From Pseudotamlana agarivorans (lineage in GTDB: Bacteria > Bacteroidota > Bacteroidia > Flavobacteriales > Flavobacteriaceae), in assembly GCF_001642835.1 (NCBI RefSeq), contig NZ_LXEI01000008.1, positions 124,001-188,000 of the forward strand: a DNA stretch of 64,000 nucleotides, written 5' to 3'. Position numbers and translations under genes: made by a program. The notes below the pieces were generated by a model. It was given only the letters and a program-made list of their open reading frames with translations. It ran no database searches and was not told the DNA's origin. Of the stretch, positions 33,704 through 43,324 are shown piece by piece; position 1 is the first letter of the stretch, and each line of letters begins with the position of its first letter.

Positions 33704-35038
33704 TTACAACACTCGATTAACATCCCAAGCTTCTAGATAATCCTTAACAGCTTTAACAAACATACCACCTAAGGCACCGTTTACTACGCGATGATCGTAA
33801 GAATGAGATAGGAACATTTTATAACGAATACCTATGAAATCGCCTTCAGGAGTTTCAATTACCGCCGGCACTTTTCTAATGGCACCTAGGGCTAAAATAC
33901 CAACTTGTGGCTGATTAATAATAGGCGTCCCCATGATACTACCAAAAGACCCAACATTAGTAACCGTGTAGGTTCCGTCTTGAACTTCGTCTGGTTTTAG
34001 TTTATTTTCTCTGGCGCGATTAGCCAAATCATTTACCTGCTTTGTCATGCCTACAAGGTTAAGCTGATCGGCATTTTTAATAACAGGTACAATAAGATTA
34101 CCATCTGGCAAGGCCGCTGCCATACCTAAATTGATATTTTTCTTTTTTATAATGGTATCTCCTTTTACAGAAATATTCATCATGGGATAGTCGCGAAGTG
34201 CTTTAGCTATAACTTCCATGAAGATTGGTGTAAAGGTTAAGTTTTCACCTTCTTGCTTCATGAAATTATCTTTAACTTTCTTTCTCCAATTCCAAACATT
34301 AGTCACATCGGCCTCGATAAAGCTTTGTACATGTGCTGACGTTTGAAGCGAATCGGTCATGTGATTTGCAACCAGTTTGCCCATTCTAGTCATTTCTATG
34401 ATTTCATCTTCACCACTAGAAATAACAGAAGCTACCTTAGGAATTGCTTTAGCGGCAGGTTTACTTTGCGCAGCAACAGGTGCTTGAACCACAGGCTTTT
34501 CTTCAACCGGCTTACTATCTTTATTTTTTATATAATCTAAAATATCATTTTTGGTAACACGACCTTCACTTCCTGTCCCTACAATAGCATCTAACTCTGA
34601 TTGTGAAATATTTTCAGCCTTAGCAATATTTCTAACTAAAGGCGAATAGAATTTATTATCACTAGAAACTATAGGGTTAACTGACTCTTGAACACTCGTA
34701 ATACTTTGAGTGATTTCTTCAACAGCCTTTTCTTGATCTTCTGAAATCTCCACAGGCGCATCGTCTTCATTTGTATCTTGGTCTGAAACAGAATCTCCTT
34801 CCGTTTCAATAATTGCTAATACTTGACCTACTTGCACAACATCATCAACATCGAAAAAGCGCTCCACAATAACACCATCAACCTCACTAGGCACCTCACT
34901 ATCCACTTTATCTGTTGCGATTTCCAAAATAGGATCGTCCATTTCAATAGAGTCTCCCACCTCTTTCAACCAAGATGTTATTGTTGCTTCTGCAACACTT
35001 TCTCCCATTTTTGGTAACTTAAGCTCGAACTTTGCCAT
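33704..35038 (-). CDS. Dihydrolipoamide acyltransferase (E2 of a 2-oxo acid dehydrogenase complex)
   Basis: A 444-residue E2 protein. Residues 1-76 form a lipoyl domain with the lipoylation site EIATDKVDSEVPS. A peripheral subunit-binding domain lies near residues 130-168 (YSPLVRNIAKAENISQSELDAIVGTG is read as PSBD), and the catalytic domain starts near residue 210. The active-site motif is H416-R-V-V-N420-G, so Asn replaces the Asp of the usual HxxxDG. The linkers are Pro/Ala-rich. The family includes pyruvate, branched-chain and 2-oxoglutarate E2 proteins; which complex is served is unclear. No E1 or E3 gene is adjacent. Confidence 0.9.
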   Translation of the reverse strand: MAKFELKLPKMGESVAEATITSWLKEVGDSIEMDDPILEIATDKVDSEVPSEVDGVIVERFFDVDDVVQVGQVLAIIETEGDSVSDQDTNEDDAPVEISEDQEKAVEEITQSITSVQESVNPIVSSDNKFYSPLVRNIAKAENISQSELDAIVGTGSEGRVTKNDILDYIKNKDSKPVEEKPVVQAPVAAQSKPAAKAIPKVASVISSGEDEIIEMTRMGKLVANHMTDSLQTSAHVQSFIEADVTNVWNWRKKVKDNFMKQEGENLTFTPIFMEVIAKALRDYPMMNISVKGDTIIKKKNINLGMAAALPDGNLIVPVIKNADQLNLVGMTKQVNDLANRARENKLKPDEVQDGTYTVTNVGSFGSIMGTPIINQPQVGILALGAIRKVPAVIETPEGDFIGIRYKMFLSHSYDHRVVNGALGGMFVKAVKDYLEAWDVNRVL

Positions 35039-35124
35039 ATCAATAACGTAATAGTGTATTTTTAATTTTCAGTTGCAAAATTACTGAAAACACATGAATT
35101 TCTTTAAATTATTTGCAATAAAAA

Positions 35125-36228
35125 CTACTTTAAACTTATAATCTCTCCTCTTGCCAATCCGTTGTCACTTCCTATAATAAAATCCGAATTATTTGGCAGT
35201 ATCTTATAAGTTAGGGCTTTATTTTGAGAAAATGAAGATTCTATGAATTGAATGATTTCTTTAAAACTTAAAAAATTTCCATCAAAAATAACCTCAACAT
35301 CGGTTTCAACAGTTTTTAAATCACTTTTCAAAACTACAGGACGATCTAGAAACTTTTCTAAAGATAAATTTCTGGCTTTAGACACCAAATAATAAGCCTG
35401 AATCTGTTTCTTCCTAACATGGGGCACCTTTCTTAATAAATAGAAAAACTTAATCCCTACCCAAACTACAAAATCAAAAACAGCATTAGATTTAAAGTGC
35501 TTTTCATAAAATATTTGCATGGCACCAAAAAAACGACGCGCATAATTTTTATCTCGTAAAGTACTTTCTCCTTTATAATGAATCACTGAAGTTTTACCAT
35601 AATAATAATTTTTATAACCCGCCTGAAGCACGCTATAAGACAAGTCGATATCCTCTCCATACATGAAGTAATCCTCATCAAAACCTCCTATTTCATTGTA
35701 AACCTCTCGTTTTAAAAACATAAATGCCCCTACAAGTATCTCGACTTCACCAATTCCATCGTGACTCACATGGTTCGCATAATAGGTTTTGGAATGACCA
35801 CAAATCTTTTTTAAAGCCACACTAACATAGGGTATATTTCGTTTGCTTTCTGGAAGAAAAACTCCCGATCCATTTATCAGTTTACAACCTACAATACCTA
35901 AGTCATCTTTTGTTTCTGAAAATTCTAATAATTTCAAAAACGTATCTTCAGCAACGACCGTGTCCGGATTTAGAATGCACAGGTATTCTCCTTTTGCCCG
36001 AGCTACCCCTATATTATTCCCTTTAGAAAAGCCGCCGTTTGTTTTTTCTTCTATAAGGATAACGTCTGGAAACAAGTTCTTTACCATTTGGCAGCTATCA
36101 TCCTCAGAATTATTATCGACTACAATAATTTCTGAATGTATAGTAACTGTAGCAGCTTGAACACTTTTCAAACAAAGTTCCAAAAAGTGGCGCACATTAT
36201 AATTTAAAATAACAATGGAGAGTTTCAC
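35125..36228 (-). CDS. Family 2 glycosyltransferase
   Basis: A 367-residue GT-A fold glycosyltransferase starting MKLSIVILNYNVRHFLELCLKS. It shows IIVVDNNSEDDS, CILNPDTVVAED (the DxD-like position) and GAFMFLKREVYNEIGGFDEDYFMYGEDIDLSY, the typical GT2 acceptor/catalytic segment. A region after residue 230 has a hydrophobic patch (VFDFVVWVGIKFFYLL) that could associate with the membrane. It is likely to act in cell-surface polysaccharide or glycoprotein assembly. It lies between recR and the acyltransferase gene on the same strand; no other sugar genes are near. Confidence 0.9.
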   Translation of the reverse strand: MKLSIVILNYNVRHFLELCLKSVQAATVTIHSEIIVVDNNSEDDSCQMVKNLFPDVILIEEKTNGGFSKGNNIGVARAKGEYLCILNPDTVVAEDTFLKLLEFSETKDDLGIVGCKLINGSGVFLPESKRNIPYVSVALKKICGHSKTYYANHVSHDGIGEVEILVGAFMFLKREVYNEIGGFDEDYFMYGEDIDLSYSVLQAGYKNYYYGKTSVIHYKGESTLRDKNYARRFFGAMQIFYEKHFKSNAVFDFVVWVGIKFFYLLRKVPHVRKKQIQAYYLVSKARNLSLEKFLDRPVVLKSDLKTVETDVEVIFDGNFLSFKEIIQFIESSFSQNKALTYKILPNNSDFIIGSDNGLARGEIISLK

Positions 36229-36306
36229 GAGAGGTTTATCTTATTTAACGAGCAATTTACATGAGCTGAAAACAATCGTTTTAATAGTTTTGGTTGGTTG
36301 GTTTAA

Positions 36307-36924
36307 TTAAGATTTTAATGAATTTTCAAAAGGCACACGATTAATAATACTTCTACTTAAGGTGATCTCATCGGCATATTCCAATTCATCTCCAACTGAA
36401 ATTCCCCTTGCAATGGTTGAAGTAAAAACGTTGTAATCTTGAATTTGCTTATAAATATAGAAATTTGTGGTGTCGCCTTCCATCGTTGAACTTAACGCAA
36501 AAAGCAATTCCTTTATTTCACCTTGCTTGACTTTATCTACTAAAGACTCAATATTTAAATCGTGAGGACCGATACCATCCATAGGCGATATTTTGCCTCC
36601 TAAAACATGGTACAAGCCTTTAAAAGAACTTGTATTCTCGATAGCCATAACGTCCCGAACATCTTCAACAACACAAATTAAACTAGTATCTCTATTGGGA
36701 TTTGAACAGATTTCACAAAGTTCAACATCACTTATATTATGACAAGATTTACAGAATTTAATATCATCACGCATAGTTTTTAAGGCCTCCACAAGAGCGG
36801 TGGTTTGCTCCTTGGGTTGCTTTAGCATGTGCAAAACCAAGCGTAAGGCCGTTCGCTTACCGATTCCTGGCAATTGCGACATTTCGTTTACGGCACGCTC
36901 TAATATTTTAGATGAAAATTCCAT
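36307..36924 (-). CDS. recR: Recombination protein RecR
   Basis: A 205-residue recombination mediator of the RecFOR pathway. The helix-hairpin-helix is seen in [20 protein letters not shown], the four-cysteine zinc finger in [16 protein letters not shown], and the Toprim domain in [19 protein letters not shown] chose the ATG at 36924, giving [15 protein letters not shown], the usual RecR N-terminus. The longer frame adds 15 atypical residues. It is divergent from the sodium:solute symporter gene. Confidence 0.96.
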   Translation of the reverse strand: MEFSSKILERAVNEMSQLPGIGKRTALRLVLHMLKQPKEQTTALVEALKTMRDDIKFCKSCHNISDVELCEICSNPNRDTSLICVVEDVRDVMAIENTSSFKGLYHVLGGKISPMDGIGPHDLNIESLVDKVKQGEIKELLFALSSTMEGDTTNFYIYKQIQDYNVFTSTIARGISVGDELEYADEITLSRSIINRVPFENSLKS

Positions 36925-37020
36925 GTTTGCGAATTTACTATTTTTTAAAACATTTGAAAGCAAAGTCAAAAAAGAATAAAATCTGATGCTTTTTTGTACT
37001 TTGGCTCAAAATAAATAGTG

Positions 37021-38490
37021 ATGACGCCTACTCAAATTCTTCTACTTATACTTGCTTATTTTGTTGTTTTGATCTTAATATCTTACTTCACAGGAAAAGA
37101 AGATAGCAATGATGCTTTTTTTAAAGCTAATAAATCAGCACCATGGTATCTGGTTGCTTTTGGAATGATTGGCGCTTCACTGTCTGGTGTTACTTTTATA
37201 TCGGTTCCGGGAGCCGTAGAAACGAAACAATTTGGCTATTTACAAGTGGTTTTTGGCTACTTTTTTGGCTATCTAGTTATCGCTTATGTTTTGCTTCCTA
37301 TTTACTACAAACTCAACCTAACCTCTATTTACACCTATTTAAGGGATCGTTTCGGACGCGTAAGCTACAAAACGGGTGCTGTAGCTTTTTTAATTTCACG
37401 AGTTGTTGGCGCTTCCTTTCGCTTGTTTTTGGTCGCTAAAGTATTGCAATTATTGGTTTTTGATCAGTATGGCATCCCTTTTACTGTAACCGTGATGATC
37501 ACTATAGCTTTGATATGGTTATACACCTTTAAAGGCGGTATAAAAACCATCATATTTACAGATACTTTGCAAACCCTTTTCATGCTTATTTCGGTGGTGG
37601 TTACTATCGCATTTCTTGCCAATGCCTTAGATTTAAATAGCATTTCGGAAATATATAGTCAAGTGTCAACTAGTCCTATGAGTAAAACATTCTTTTTCGA
37701 CGATCCTAACGACGCTCAATATTTTATAAAAAGTTTTCTGGCCGGGATGTTTATCACCATTACCATGACAGGTCTTGATCAAGACATGATGCAAAAGAAT
37801 CTAACTTGCAAAAACCTAAAAGAAGCTCAAAAAAACATGATTTCCTTTAGTGTTATTTTAATTTTTGTCAATATTCTCTTTTTAGTTTTAGGGTTACTAC
37901 TTACCCAATATGCGAATCAAAATGGCATAACCGCCAAAAAGGATGATTTATTTCCAACCATTGCTATGCTTCCAGAAATAGGCATTGTTACTTCCTCGTT
38001 TTTCCTTTTAGGTTTAATCGCAGCGGCTTACTCTAGTGCAGATTCTGCTTTAACCTCGTTAACAACTTCCTTTTGTATAGACATTATTGAATTAGATAAA
38101 AAACCAAAAGAAGTTCAGAAACGCATAAGAAAACGCACACACATCCTAATCAGTTTTATTTTGGTGCTAGTCATTGTGTTGTTTGATGCTATTTTTAAGG
38201 ATGTTTCTGTAATTTGGGAACTTTTTAAAGCGGCAGGATACACTTACGGACCTTTACTAGGTTTATTTGCACTTGGCATTTTCACTAAAACACAACTTAA
38301 AGACCGTTATGTTTGGATCGTAGCATTAATCGCACCAATCGTATCTTATTTTATAAATGCCTATTCTATGGAGCTTCTAAATGGTTACCAAATAGGATTT
38401 GAGATTCTAATTGTTAATGGTTTACTAACCTTTCTAGGTTTAATATTGATTCGTAGAAAGCAAGACCAAAGTACAAGCAACCTCGTATAA
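37021..38490 (+). CDS. Sodium:solute symporter (SSS family)
   Basis: A membrane transporter of about 489 residues with roughly 13 hydrophobic segments. It shows the SSS signature region near residues 40-75 ([20 protein letters not shown]), then [17 protein letters not shown] and [22 protein letters not shown]. The last is the sodium-binding segment of TM8 in this family. The substrate is not predictable; relatives move sugars, amino acids, sialic acid or other solutes. I chose ATG at 37021 over the GTG immediately before it. The 3' end overlaps the convergent CoA-binding gene by 51 bases. Confidence 0.92.
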   Translation: MTPTQILLLILAYFVVLILISYFTGKEDSNDAFFKANKSAPWYLVAFGMIGASLSGVTFISVPGAVETKQFGYLQVVFGYFFGYLVIAYVLLPIYYKLNLTSIYTYLRDRFGRVSYKTGAVAFLISRVVGASFRLFLVAKVLQLLVFDQYGIPFTVTVMITIALIWLYTFKGGIKTIIFTDTLQTLFMLISVVVTIAFLANALDLNSISEIYSQVSTSPMSKTFFFDDPNDAQYFIKSFLAGMFITITMTGLDQDMMQKNLTCKNLKEAQKNMISFSVILIFVNILFLVLGLLLTQYANQNGITAKKDDLFPTIAMLPEIGIVTSSFFLLGLIAAAYSSADSALTSLTTSFCIDIIELDKKPKEVQKRIRKRTHILISFILVLVIVLFDAIFKDVSVIWELFKAAGYTYGPLLGLFALGIFTKTQLKDRYVWIVALIAPIVSYFINAYSMELLNGYQIGFEILIVNGLLTFLGLILIRRKQDQSTSNLV

Positions 38491-38805
38491 AATACCTGCT
38501 TCATGAAGTAATTTATAAAACTCTGGGTTTTCTGTTCCGGGGTTAAAAATAACACGTTTTGGTTTTAACGAAATGATGTAATCGTAAAACGGTTTTTGTC
38601 TGGTTGGGTTTAAATAGAGGGTGACTGTGTGAATGTTTTCATAAGGCATTAATTCTGTGTCAATTTCTACACCCGAAACCACTCCTTTTTTCAATCCAAA
38701 AGCCACAACCTCAACCTGCAATGAAGCTAATCGTTGTACAGCCAAATATGAATAGCGAGTCGATTTTAATGAAGCTCCTATTACCAGTGTTTTTTTACTC
38801 ATCAT
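38440..38805 (-). CDS. CoA-binding (YccU-like) small protein
   Basis: A 121-residue Rossmann-fold protein beginning with [23 protein letters not shown] and containing [16 protein letters not shown], as in the CoA_binding/YccU family. These proteins bind nucleotide cofactors such as CoA, but no catalytic role is established for small single-domain members. The last 51 bases of the gene overlap the end of the symporter gene on the opposite strand. Two ATGs adjoin at the start; either gives the same protein minus one Met. Confidence 0.88.
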   Translation of the reverse strand: MMSKKTLVIGASLKSTRYSYLAVQRLASLQVEVVAFGLKKGVVSGVEIDTELMPYENIHTVTLYLNPTRQKPFYDYIISLKPKRVIFNPGTENPEFYKLLHEAGILYEVACTLVLLSTNQY

Positions 38806-39019
38806 GTGAAATTAATTTTTATTAAAAATATACGTTTAAACAGGTTTTACAGCCGTTAATCAAGAAAACAATAATTTAAAGTATTTTTTTTAGGATTTTT
38901 ACAATAAATAAGACGTTAAAACGTTACCAAAACATACAATCTAACCAGCGAGTCAAATATAATTATTAGAGTTAGTCATCTACACATATTAAAATTCGTC
39001 ATAAAAGATTGGTATAATA

Positions 39020-39050
39020 AAGCTCGGAAAAAATTTCCGAGCTTTTCTTT
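39020..39050 (+). terminator. Orphan hairpin terminator
   Basis: A perfect 11-base stem AAGCTCGGAAA (39020-39030) / TTTCCGAGCTT (39034-39044), followed by TTCTTTT. No plus-strand gene ends just before it. Confidence 0.65.
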
Positions 39051-39163
39051 TATGTTAAAATTCGTTAAAAATCAACAGGTTACGAAATGAACAAACAATT
39101 TCTACGTCTAAGCAATAAGATTTTTCACTTTAAGTGTTAATTGAAGTTGATTAATAGCTACAG

Positions 39164-39192
39164 AAGCCCGAATGCACCGTTCGGGCTTTTAT
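39164..39192 (+). terminator. Hairpin terminator near the end of fabH
   Basis: A 9-base stem AAGCCCGAA/TTCGGGCTT with a 7-base loop, followed by TTATATTTTT on the plus strand. The T run faces the plus strand only, although the hairpin may also help fabH end on the minus strand. Confidence 0.65.
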
Positions 39193-39203
39193 ATTTTTAG
39201 TGG

Positions 39204-40211
39204 TTAAGCCCATTTTATTATAGCACTCGCCCATGTAAAACCACTACCAAAAGCAGCGAGCACCACATTATCACCTGCTTTAATTTTTCCAGCTTCCCAG
39301 GCTTCAGTAAGCGCAATAATTACGGAAGCGGCTGTAGTATTACCATATTTCATAATGTTATTGAAAACCTGTTCATCTTGCAATCCGAATTTACCTTGAA
39401 TAAATTGCGCAATACGCAAATTGGCTTGGTGTGGAATAAGCAAATCGATGTCCTCTTTTTTCATACCGTTTTTAATCAAGCCTTCCATAATCACTTCGCT
39501 AAATCGTACCACGGCATGTTTAAACACAAAGGTACCATCCATATAAGGGAAGTATGAAATATCTTCGCCATCAGATTCTAAAATCTCAGGTACCCAATGT
39601 GCAATACTTGGCGATTCTACAATAAGTTTATCGGCGTACTTACCTTCACTATGTAGATGTGTTGATAAAATACCTTTTGAATTATCCTCTTCTCGAGACA
39701 ACACACAGGCGCCAGCACCATCACCAAAAATCACTGAAACCCCACGTCCTCGTGTGGTTTTATCCAAACCATTACTATGATATTCTGCACCAATAACCAG
39801 CACATTTTTATACATGCCCGTTTTTATAAATTGATCGGCCACCGATATGGCATAAACAAATCCGGAGCATTGATTTCTAACATCTAGAGCGCCTACGGTT
39901 GGCATATCTAACATATCTTGAATTTGCACGCCACAACCCGGAAAATAATAATCTGGACTAAGGGTTGCAAACACAATAAAATCGATATCATCTTTTGTTA
40001 TGCCTGCACGTTCAATAGCAATTTTAGCGGCCTTCGCCCCCATAACAGCCGATGTATCTTCGCTTCCTTCAGGAATCCAACGACGTTCTTTTATACCTGT
40101 TCGCTCCTGAATCCATTCATCATTGGTATCCATGAGTTTAGACAATTCGTGATTAGTCACCACATTTTCAGGCAAATATTTTCCTAATCCTATTATTTTA
40201 GAGTTGTACAT
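39204..40211 (-). CDS. fabH: 3-oxoacyl-ACP synthase III (ketoacyl-ACP synthase III)
   Basis: A 335-residue thiolase-fold enzyme that starts fatty acid synthesis by condensing an acyl-CoA with malonyl-ACP. The Cys-His-Asn triad is recognisable: VRNQCSGFVYAI (Cys, near residue 110), IPHQANLRI (His) and KYGNTTAASV (Asn). The N-terminus is best taken at the ATG at 40211 (MYNSKIIGLGKYLPENV); a longer frame adds three residues from a weaker start. It stands alone, not in a plsX-fabH operon, so it may be a second KAS III paralogue. A specialised role, such as branched or polyketide-like priming, cannot be excluded. Confidence 0.93.
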   Translation of the reverse strand: MYNSKIIGLGKYLPENVVTNHELSKLMDTNDEWIQERTGIKERRWIPEGSEDTSAVMGAKAAKIAIERAGITKDDIDFIVFATLSPDYYFPGCGVQIQDMLDMPTVGALDVRNQCSGFVYAISVADQFIKTGMYKNVLVIGAEYHSNGLDKTTRGRGVSVIFGDGAGACVLSREEDNSKGILSTHLHSEGKYADKLIVESPSIAHWVPEILESDGEDISYFPYMDGTFVFKHAVVRFSEVIMEGLIKNGMKKEDIDLLIPHQANLRIAQFIQGKFGLQDEQVFNNIMKYGNTTAASVIIALTEAWEAGKIKAGDNVVLAAFGSGFTWASAIIKWA

Positions 40212-40486
40212 ATTTAGCAAAGTTTTTCATTTCCGCGTAAGCGAAAATCTTAGTATTGCTAAGCAAAATACAAAATAATACCATGATTCTCGAATATAAT
40301 ACCAGAGTTAAGCTATTATTTCCTTTCAAATTGTGTCAGTTTGTCATATTTACCCAATTGGCATTTTTGTTGTCTGTTGGAGTACAGTAATAAAACTATA
40401 AATGAATTAGATTCCTTTTTTAAAGGGAATAAAAAATAATCAAAAGATTCCCTCCTCCGAGGGCACAAAAATTAAAACTATTTATC

Positions 40487-42397
40487 ATGACAAAAGGAAA
40501 CATTAATGTATCGGTAGAGAATATCTTTCCTCTCATTAAAAAATTCTTGTACAGCGATCACGAAATCTTTTTACGTGAGCTGATTAGTAATGCGACAGAT
40601 GCCACTTTAAAATTAAAACACTTAACCAATATTGGTGAAGCCAAAGTTGAATATGGCAATCCTAAAATTGAAGTTAAAATTGATAAAGAAGGTAAAAAAC
40701 TTCACATTATCGATCAAGGTTTAGGTATGACTGCTGAAGAAGTAGAAAAATACATTAACCAAGTAGCCTTTTCTGGAGCTGAAGAGTTTCTAGACAAATA
40801 CAAAGATTCAGCTAAAGATTCAGGTATTATTGGTCATTTCGGACTAGGTTTCTACTCAGCTTTTATGGTGGCTGAAAAAGTTGAAATCATCACCAAATCT
40901 TTCAAAGACGAGCCTGCAGCACATTGGACTTGCGACGGATCGCCAGAATTCACTTTAGAACCTGCTGATAAAACCGATAGAGGTACCGAAATCATCCTTC
41001 ATATCGCTGAAGACTCAACCGAGTTTTTAGAAGACAGCAAGATTAGCGAGTTACTTTTAAAATATAACAAGTTCATGCCAGTGCCAATTAAATTTGGAAC
41101 TAAGGAAATTAACGATCCTGAGCACGAACCACAAACTGTAAAAGGTGAAGACGGTAAAGAAACTACCGAACCTCACAGAAAAATTACGGTTGACAACATT
41201 ATTAACAACCCGAATCCTGCTTGGACAAAGCAGCCAGCAGATTTAAAAGATGAAGATTACACTGGTTTTTACCGTGAATTGTACCCGATGCAATTCGAGG
41301 AGCCTTTATTCAACATCCACTTAAATGTTGATTATCCGTTCAACTTAACAGGGATTTTATACTTCCCTAAATTGTCGAACGACATGCAAATGCAAAAAGA
41401 CAAAATTCAACTGTACCAAAACCAAGTTTTTGTAACGGATAATGTTGAAGGTATTGTTCCTGAATTTTTAACCATGTTACGTGGTGTTATCGATTCGCCA
41501 GACATTCCGTTAAACGTATCGCGTTCATATTTACAAGCCGATGGGGCTGTTAAAAAGATTTCATCATACATTACTAGAAAAGTTGCCGATAAGTTAAAGT
41601 CTCTTTTCAATGCTAATCGTGAAGATTTTGAAGCGAAATGGAACGATATTAAAATCGTCATTGAATACGGTATGCTTTCTGAAGAGAAATTCTTCGAAAA
41701 AGCTGAAGCCTTTGCTTTATACCCTACAGTTGATGGTAAATTCTACACTTACGAAGAGCTTTTCAATAAAATTAAAGCCAATCAAACCGATAAAGATGGT
41801 AAGTTAGTGATTCTTTACGCTTCAGATAAAGATGCACAACACAGTTACATCCAATCGGCTAAAGCCAAAGATTACGAAGTATTGTTGTTAGATTCACCAA
41901 TCATTTCGCACTTAATTCAGAAATTAGAAGGCACGAAAGAGAACATTACTTTTGCTCGTGTTGATGGCGATCATATCAATAATCTAATTAAGAAAGATGA
42001 AAATACCATCTCTAAATTAAATGAAGATCAAACGAAAGCTTTAGACGAGTTATTAAAAGAAGTGATTCCTTCTGAAAAATTCACCGTACAATTAGAAGCT
42101 ATGGACAGCGCTGAGTCGCCTTTTACCATCACGCAACCAGAATTTATGCGTCGTATGAAAGAAATGCAAGCTACAGGCGGAGGCGGTATGAACATGTTCG
42201 GTAATATGCCGGAAATGTACAACTTGGTGGTTAATACGAACTCTAACTTAGTTGGAGAAATATTAAATACGGAAGCTAAAGACAAACAAGAACGCTTAAT
42301 TAATCAGAGTTTAGATTTAGCACGTTTATCTCAAGGCCTACTAAAAGGTGAAGAGCTTACAAACTTCATTAAACGTAGCTACGAAATGATTAAATAA
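40487..42397 (+). CDS. htpG: Molecular chaperone HtpG (Hsp90)
   Basis: A 636-residue Hsp90 homologue. The N-terminal GHKL ATPase domain shows ELISNATDATLKL, DQGLGMTAEEV and GHFGLGFYSAFMVA. The middle domain has FNIHLNVDYPFN and GVIDSPDIPLNVSRSYLQ with the catalytic-loop arginine. The C-terminal dimerisation domain contains a small glycine-rich insert (GGGGMNMFGNMPEM) near residue 565. It is probably heat-induced, but no heat-shock operator is visible. A hairpin terminator follows after a second, weaker hairpin. Confidence 0.97.
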   Translation: MTKGNINVSVENIFPLIKKFLYSDHEIFLRELISNATDATLKLKHLTNIGEAKVEYGNPKIEVKIDKEGKKLHIIDQGLGMTAEEVEKYINQVAFSGAEEFLDKYKDSAKDSGIIGHFGLGFYSAFMVAEKVEIITKSFKDEPAAHWTCDGSPEFTLEPADKTDRGTEIILHIAEDSTEFLEDSKISELLLKYNKFMPVPIKFGTKEINDPEHEPQTVKGEDGKETTEPHRKITVDNIINNPNPAWTKQPADLKDEDYTGFYRELYPMQFEEPLFNIHLNVDYPFNLTGILYFPKLSNDMQMQKDKIQLYQNQVFVTDNVEGIVPEFLTMLRGVIDSPDIPLNVSRSYLQADGAVKKISSYITRKVADKLKSLFNANREDFEAKWNDIKIVIEYGMLSEEKFFEKAEAFALYPTVDGKFYTYEELFNKIKANQTDKDGKLVILYASDKDAQHSYIQSAKAKDYEVLLLDSPIISHLIQKLEGTKENITFARVDGDHINNLIKKDENTISKLNEDQTKALDELLKEVIPSEKFTVQLEAMDSAESPFTITQPEFMRRMKEMQATGGGGMNMFGNMPEMYNLVVNTNSNLVGEILNTEAKDKQERLINQSLDLARLSQGLLKGEELTNFIKRSYEMIK

Positions 42398-42409
42398 GAT
42401 CGCTGTTAA

Positions 42410-42445
42410 GCTAGAATTCTTTTTAATTAAAAATAGCATTCTAGC
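42410..42445. repeat. Inverted repeat downstream of htpG
   Basis: GCTAGAAT (42410-42417) and ATTCTAGC (42438-42445) are perfect inverted repeats flanking an AT-rich spacer. A CGCTTTCGCGGAAAT piece, similar to other short dispersed sequences, adjoins. It is not a typical terminator. Confidence 0.5.
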
Positions 42446-42470
42446 GCTTTCGCGGAAATAAAACCCTAAA

Positions 42471-42502
42471 AACCACTTTGTTGATGCAAGGTGGTTTTTT
42501 TA
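42471..42502 (+). terminator. Terminator of htpG
   Basis: The stem AACCACTTTG/CAAGGTGGTT with a six-base loop ends in a run of T's. A very similar hairpin follows the FKBP gene at 44185-44217. Confidence 0.85.
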
Positions 42503-42579
42503 TGATTTTATTAAGGAATAATTTTTCAATCTTTACGCAACCTTTTACAACATATAACATCTAATAAAAAATTGTATCT

Positions 42580-43266
42580 ATGAAATTGATTAAAACCATT
42601 TCTACAGTCATTCTATTGACTATTTTAAGCACGTCTTGCAGCTCTAACGACACTGAAAACACTAGCTTTTGGGTAAACAGTATGAAAGCAGACTGTGATG
42701 CTGGAGCTGGGAAAGCACAATGCCTACAAATTTATAAAGGTGAGGATATTGAAAATGCCGAATGGACTTACTTCTATAGTACTATTGAAGGCTTTAACTT
42801 TGAACCTGGTTTACTTCAAAAATTAGAAGTTTCAGAAACCCATTTGGAAGCAAAAGATGTTCCTGCCGACGCTTCATCTATTAAATACAAACTGGTAAAA
42901 GTTTTGGAGAAAAAAGCAGACCCTAGAATGATATTAAACGACATTTGGGCAGCAACACATATTGAAGGCAACGCCATTGAAACCGATAACATTGACGTGC
43001 CTTATATAGAAATCAACATCGCCAAACTCATGATTTCAGGTACCGATGGTTGTAATAATTTTTCGGGAAGCATCAAAAAACTTAACACGAACACCATAGC
43101 GTTGGGCCCTATTGCCATGACAAGAAAAATGTGTCCCAATATGGAAGTTCCTGATCGTTTTAGCAAAGCTTTAACCCTTTCTACAACCTATAAAAGAGAC
43201 GGTTTAACGCTTTATTTTTATGATTCGGAAGGTCATGAAACCCTACGTTTTAATAAAGCAGACTAA
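42580..43266 (+). CDS. META-domain lipoprotein with DUF4377-like N-terminal part
   Basis: A 228-residue lipoprotein (lipobox STSCSS, Cys20). The N-terminal mature part (SFWVNSMKADCDAGAGKAQCLQIYKG) resembles DUF4377. The C-terminal part (ILNDIWAATHIEGNAI, GTDGCNNFSGSIKKL, LGPIAMTRKMCPNMEV) is a META/HslJ-type domain with its usual conserved cysteines and Asn/Phe/Ser turn. META domains are linked to heat shock and stress tolerance in other bacteria, but the molecular function is unclear. It lies directly after htpG in the same orientation, but a terminator separates them. Confidence 0.88.
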   Translation: MKLIKTISTVILLTILSTSCSSNDTENTSFWVNSMKADCDAGAGKAQCLQIYKGEDIENAEWTYFYSTIEGFNFEPGLLQKLEVSETHLEAKDVPADASSIKYKLVKVLEKKADPRMILNDIWAATHIEGNAIETDNIDVPYIEINIAKLMISGTDGCNNFSGSIKKLNTNTIALGPIAMTRKMCPNMEVPDRFSKALTLSTTYKRDGLTLYFYDSEGHETLRFNKAD

Positions 43267-43324
43267 AACGTTTAATAATTCCGCTATTAAGACACCCCCT
43301 AATTAATAACACAAAATAATCCCC

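Larger units (their letters stand above)
38806..39203. other. 398-base gap with two orphan plus-strand terminator hairpins
   Basis: No plus-strand gene of normal size precedes the two terminators at 39020-39050 and 39164-39192. Overlapping mini-frames exist between them: 39052-39090 (12 residues) and 39087-39140 (17 residues), joined by ATGA. No -7 box is evident on the plus strand. The gap could contain small RNAs or leader peptides. Neighbours on both sides are on the minus strand. Confidence 0.45.
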
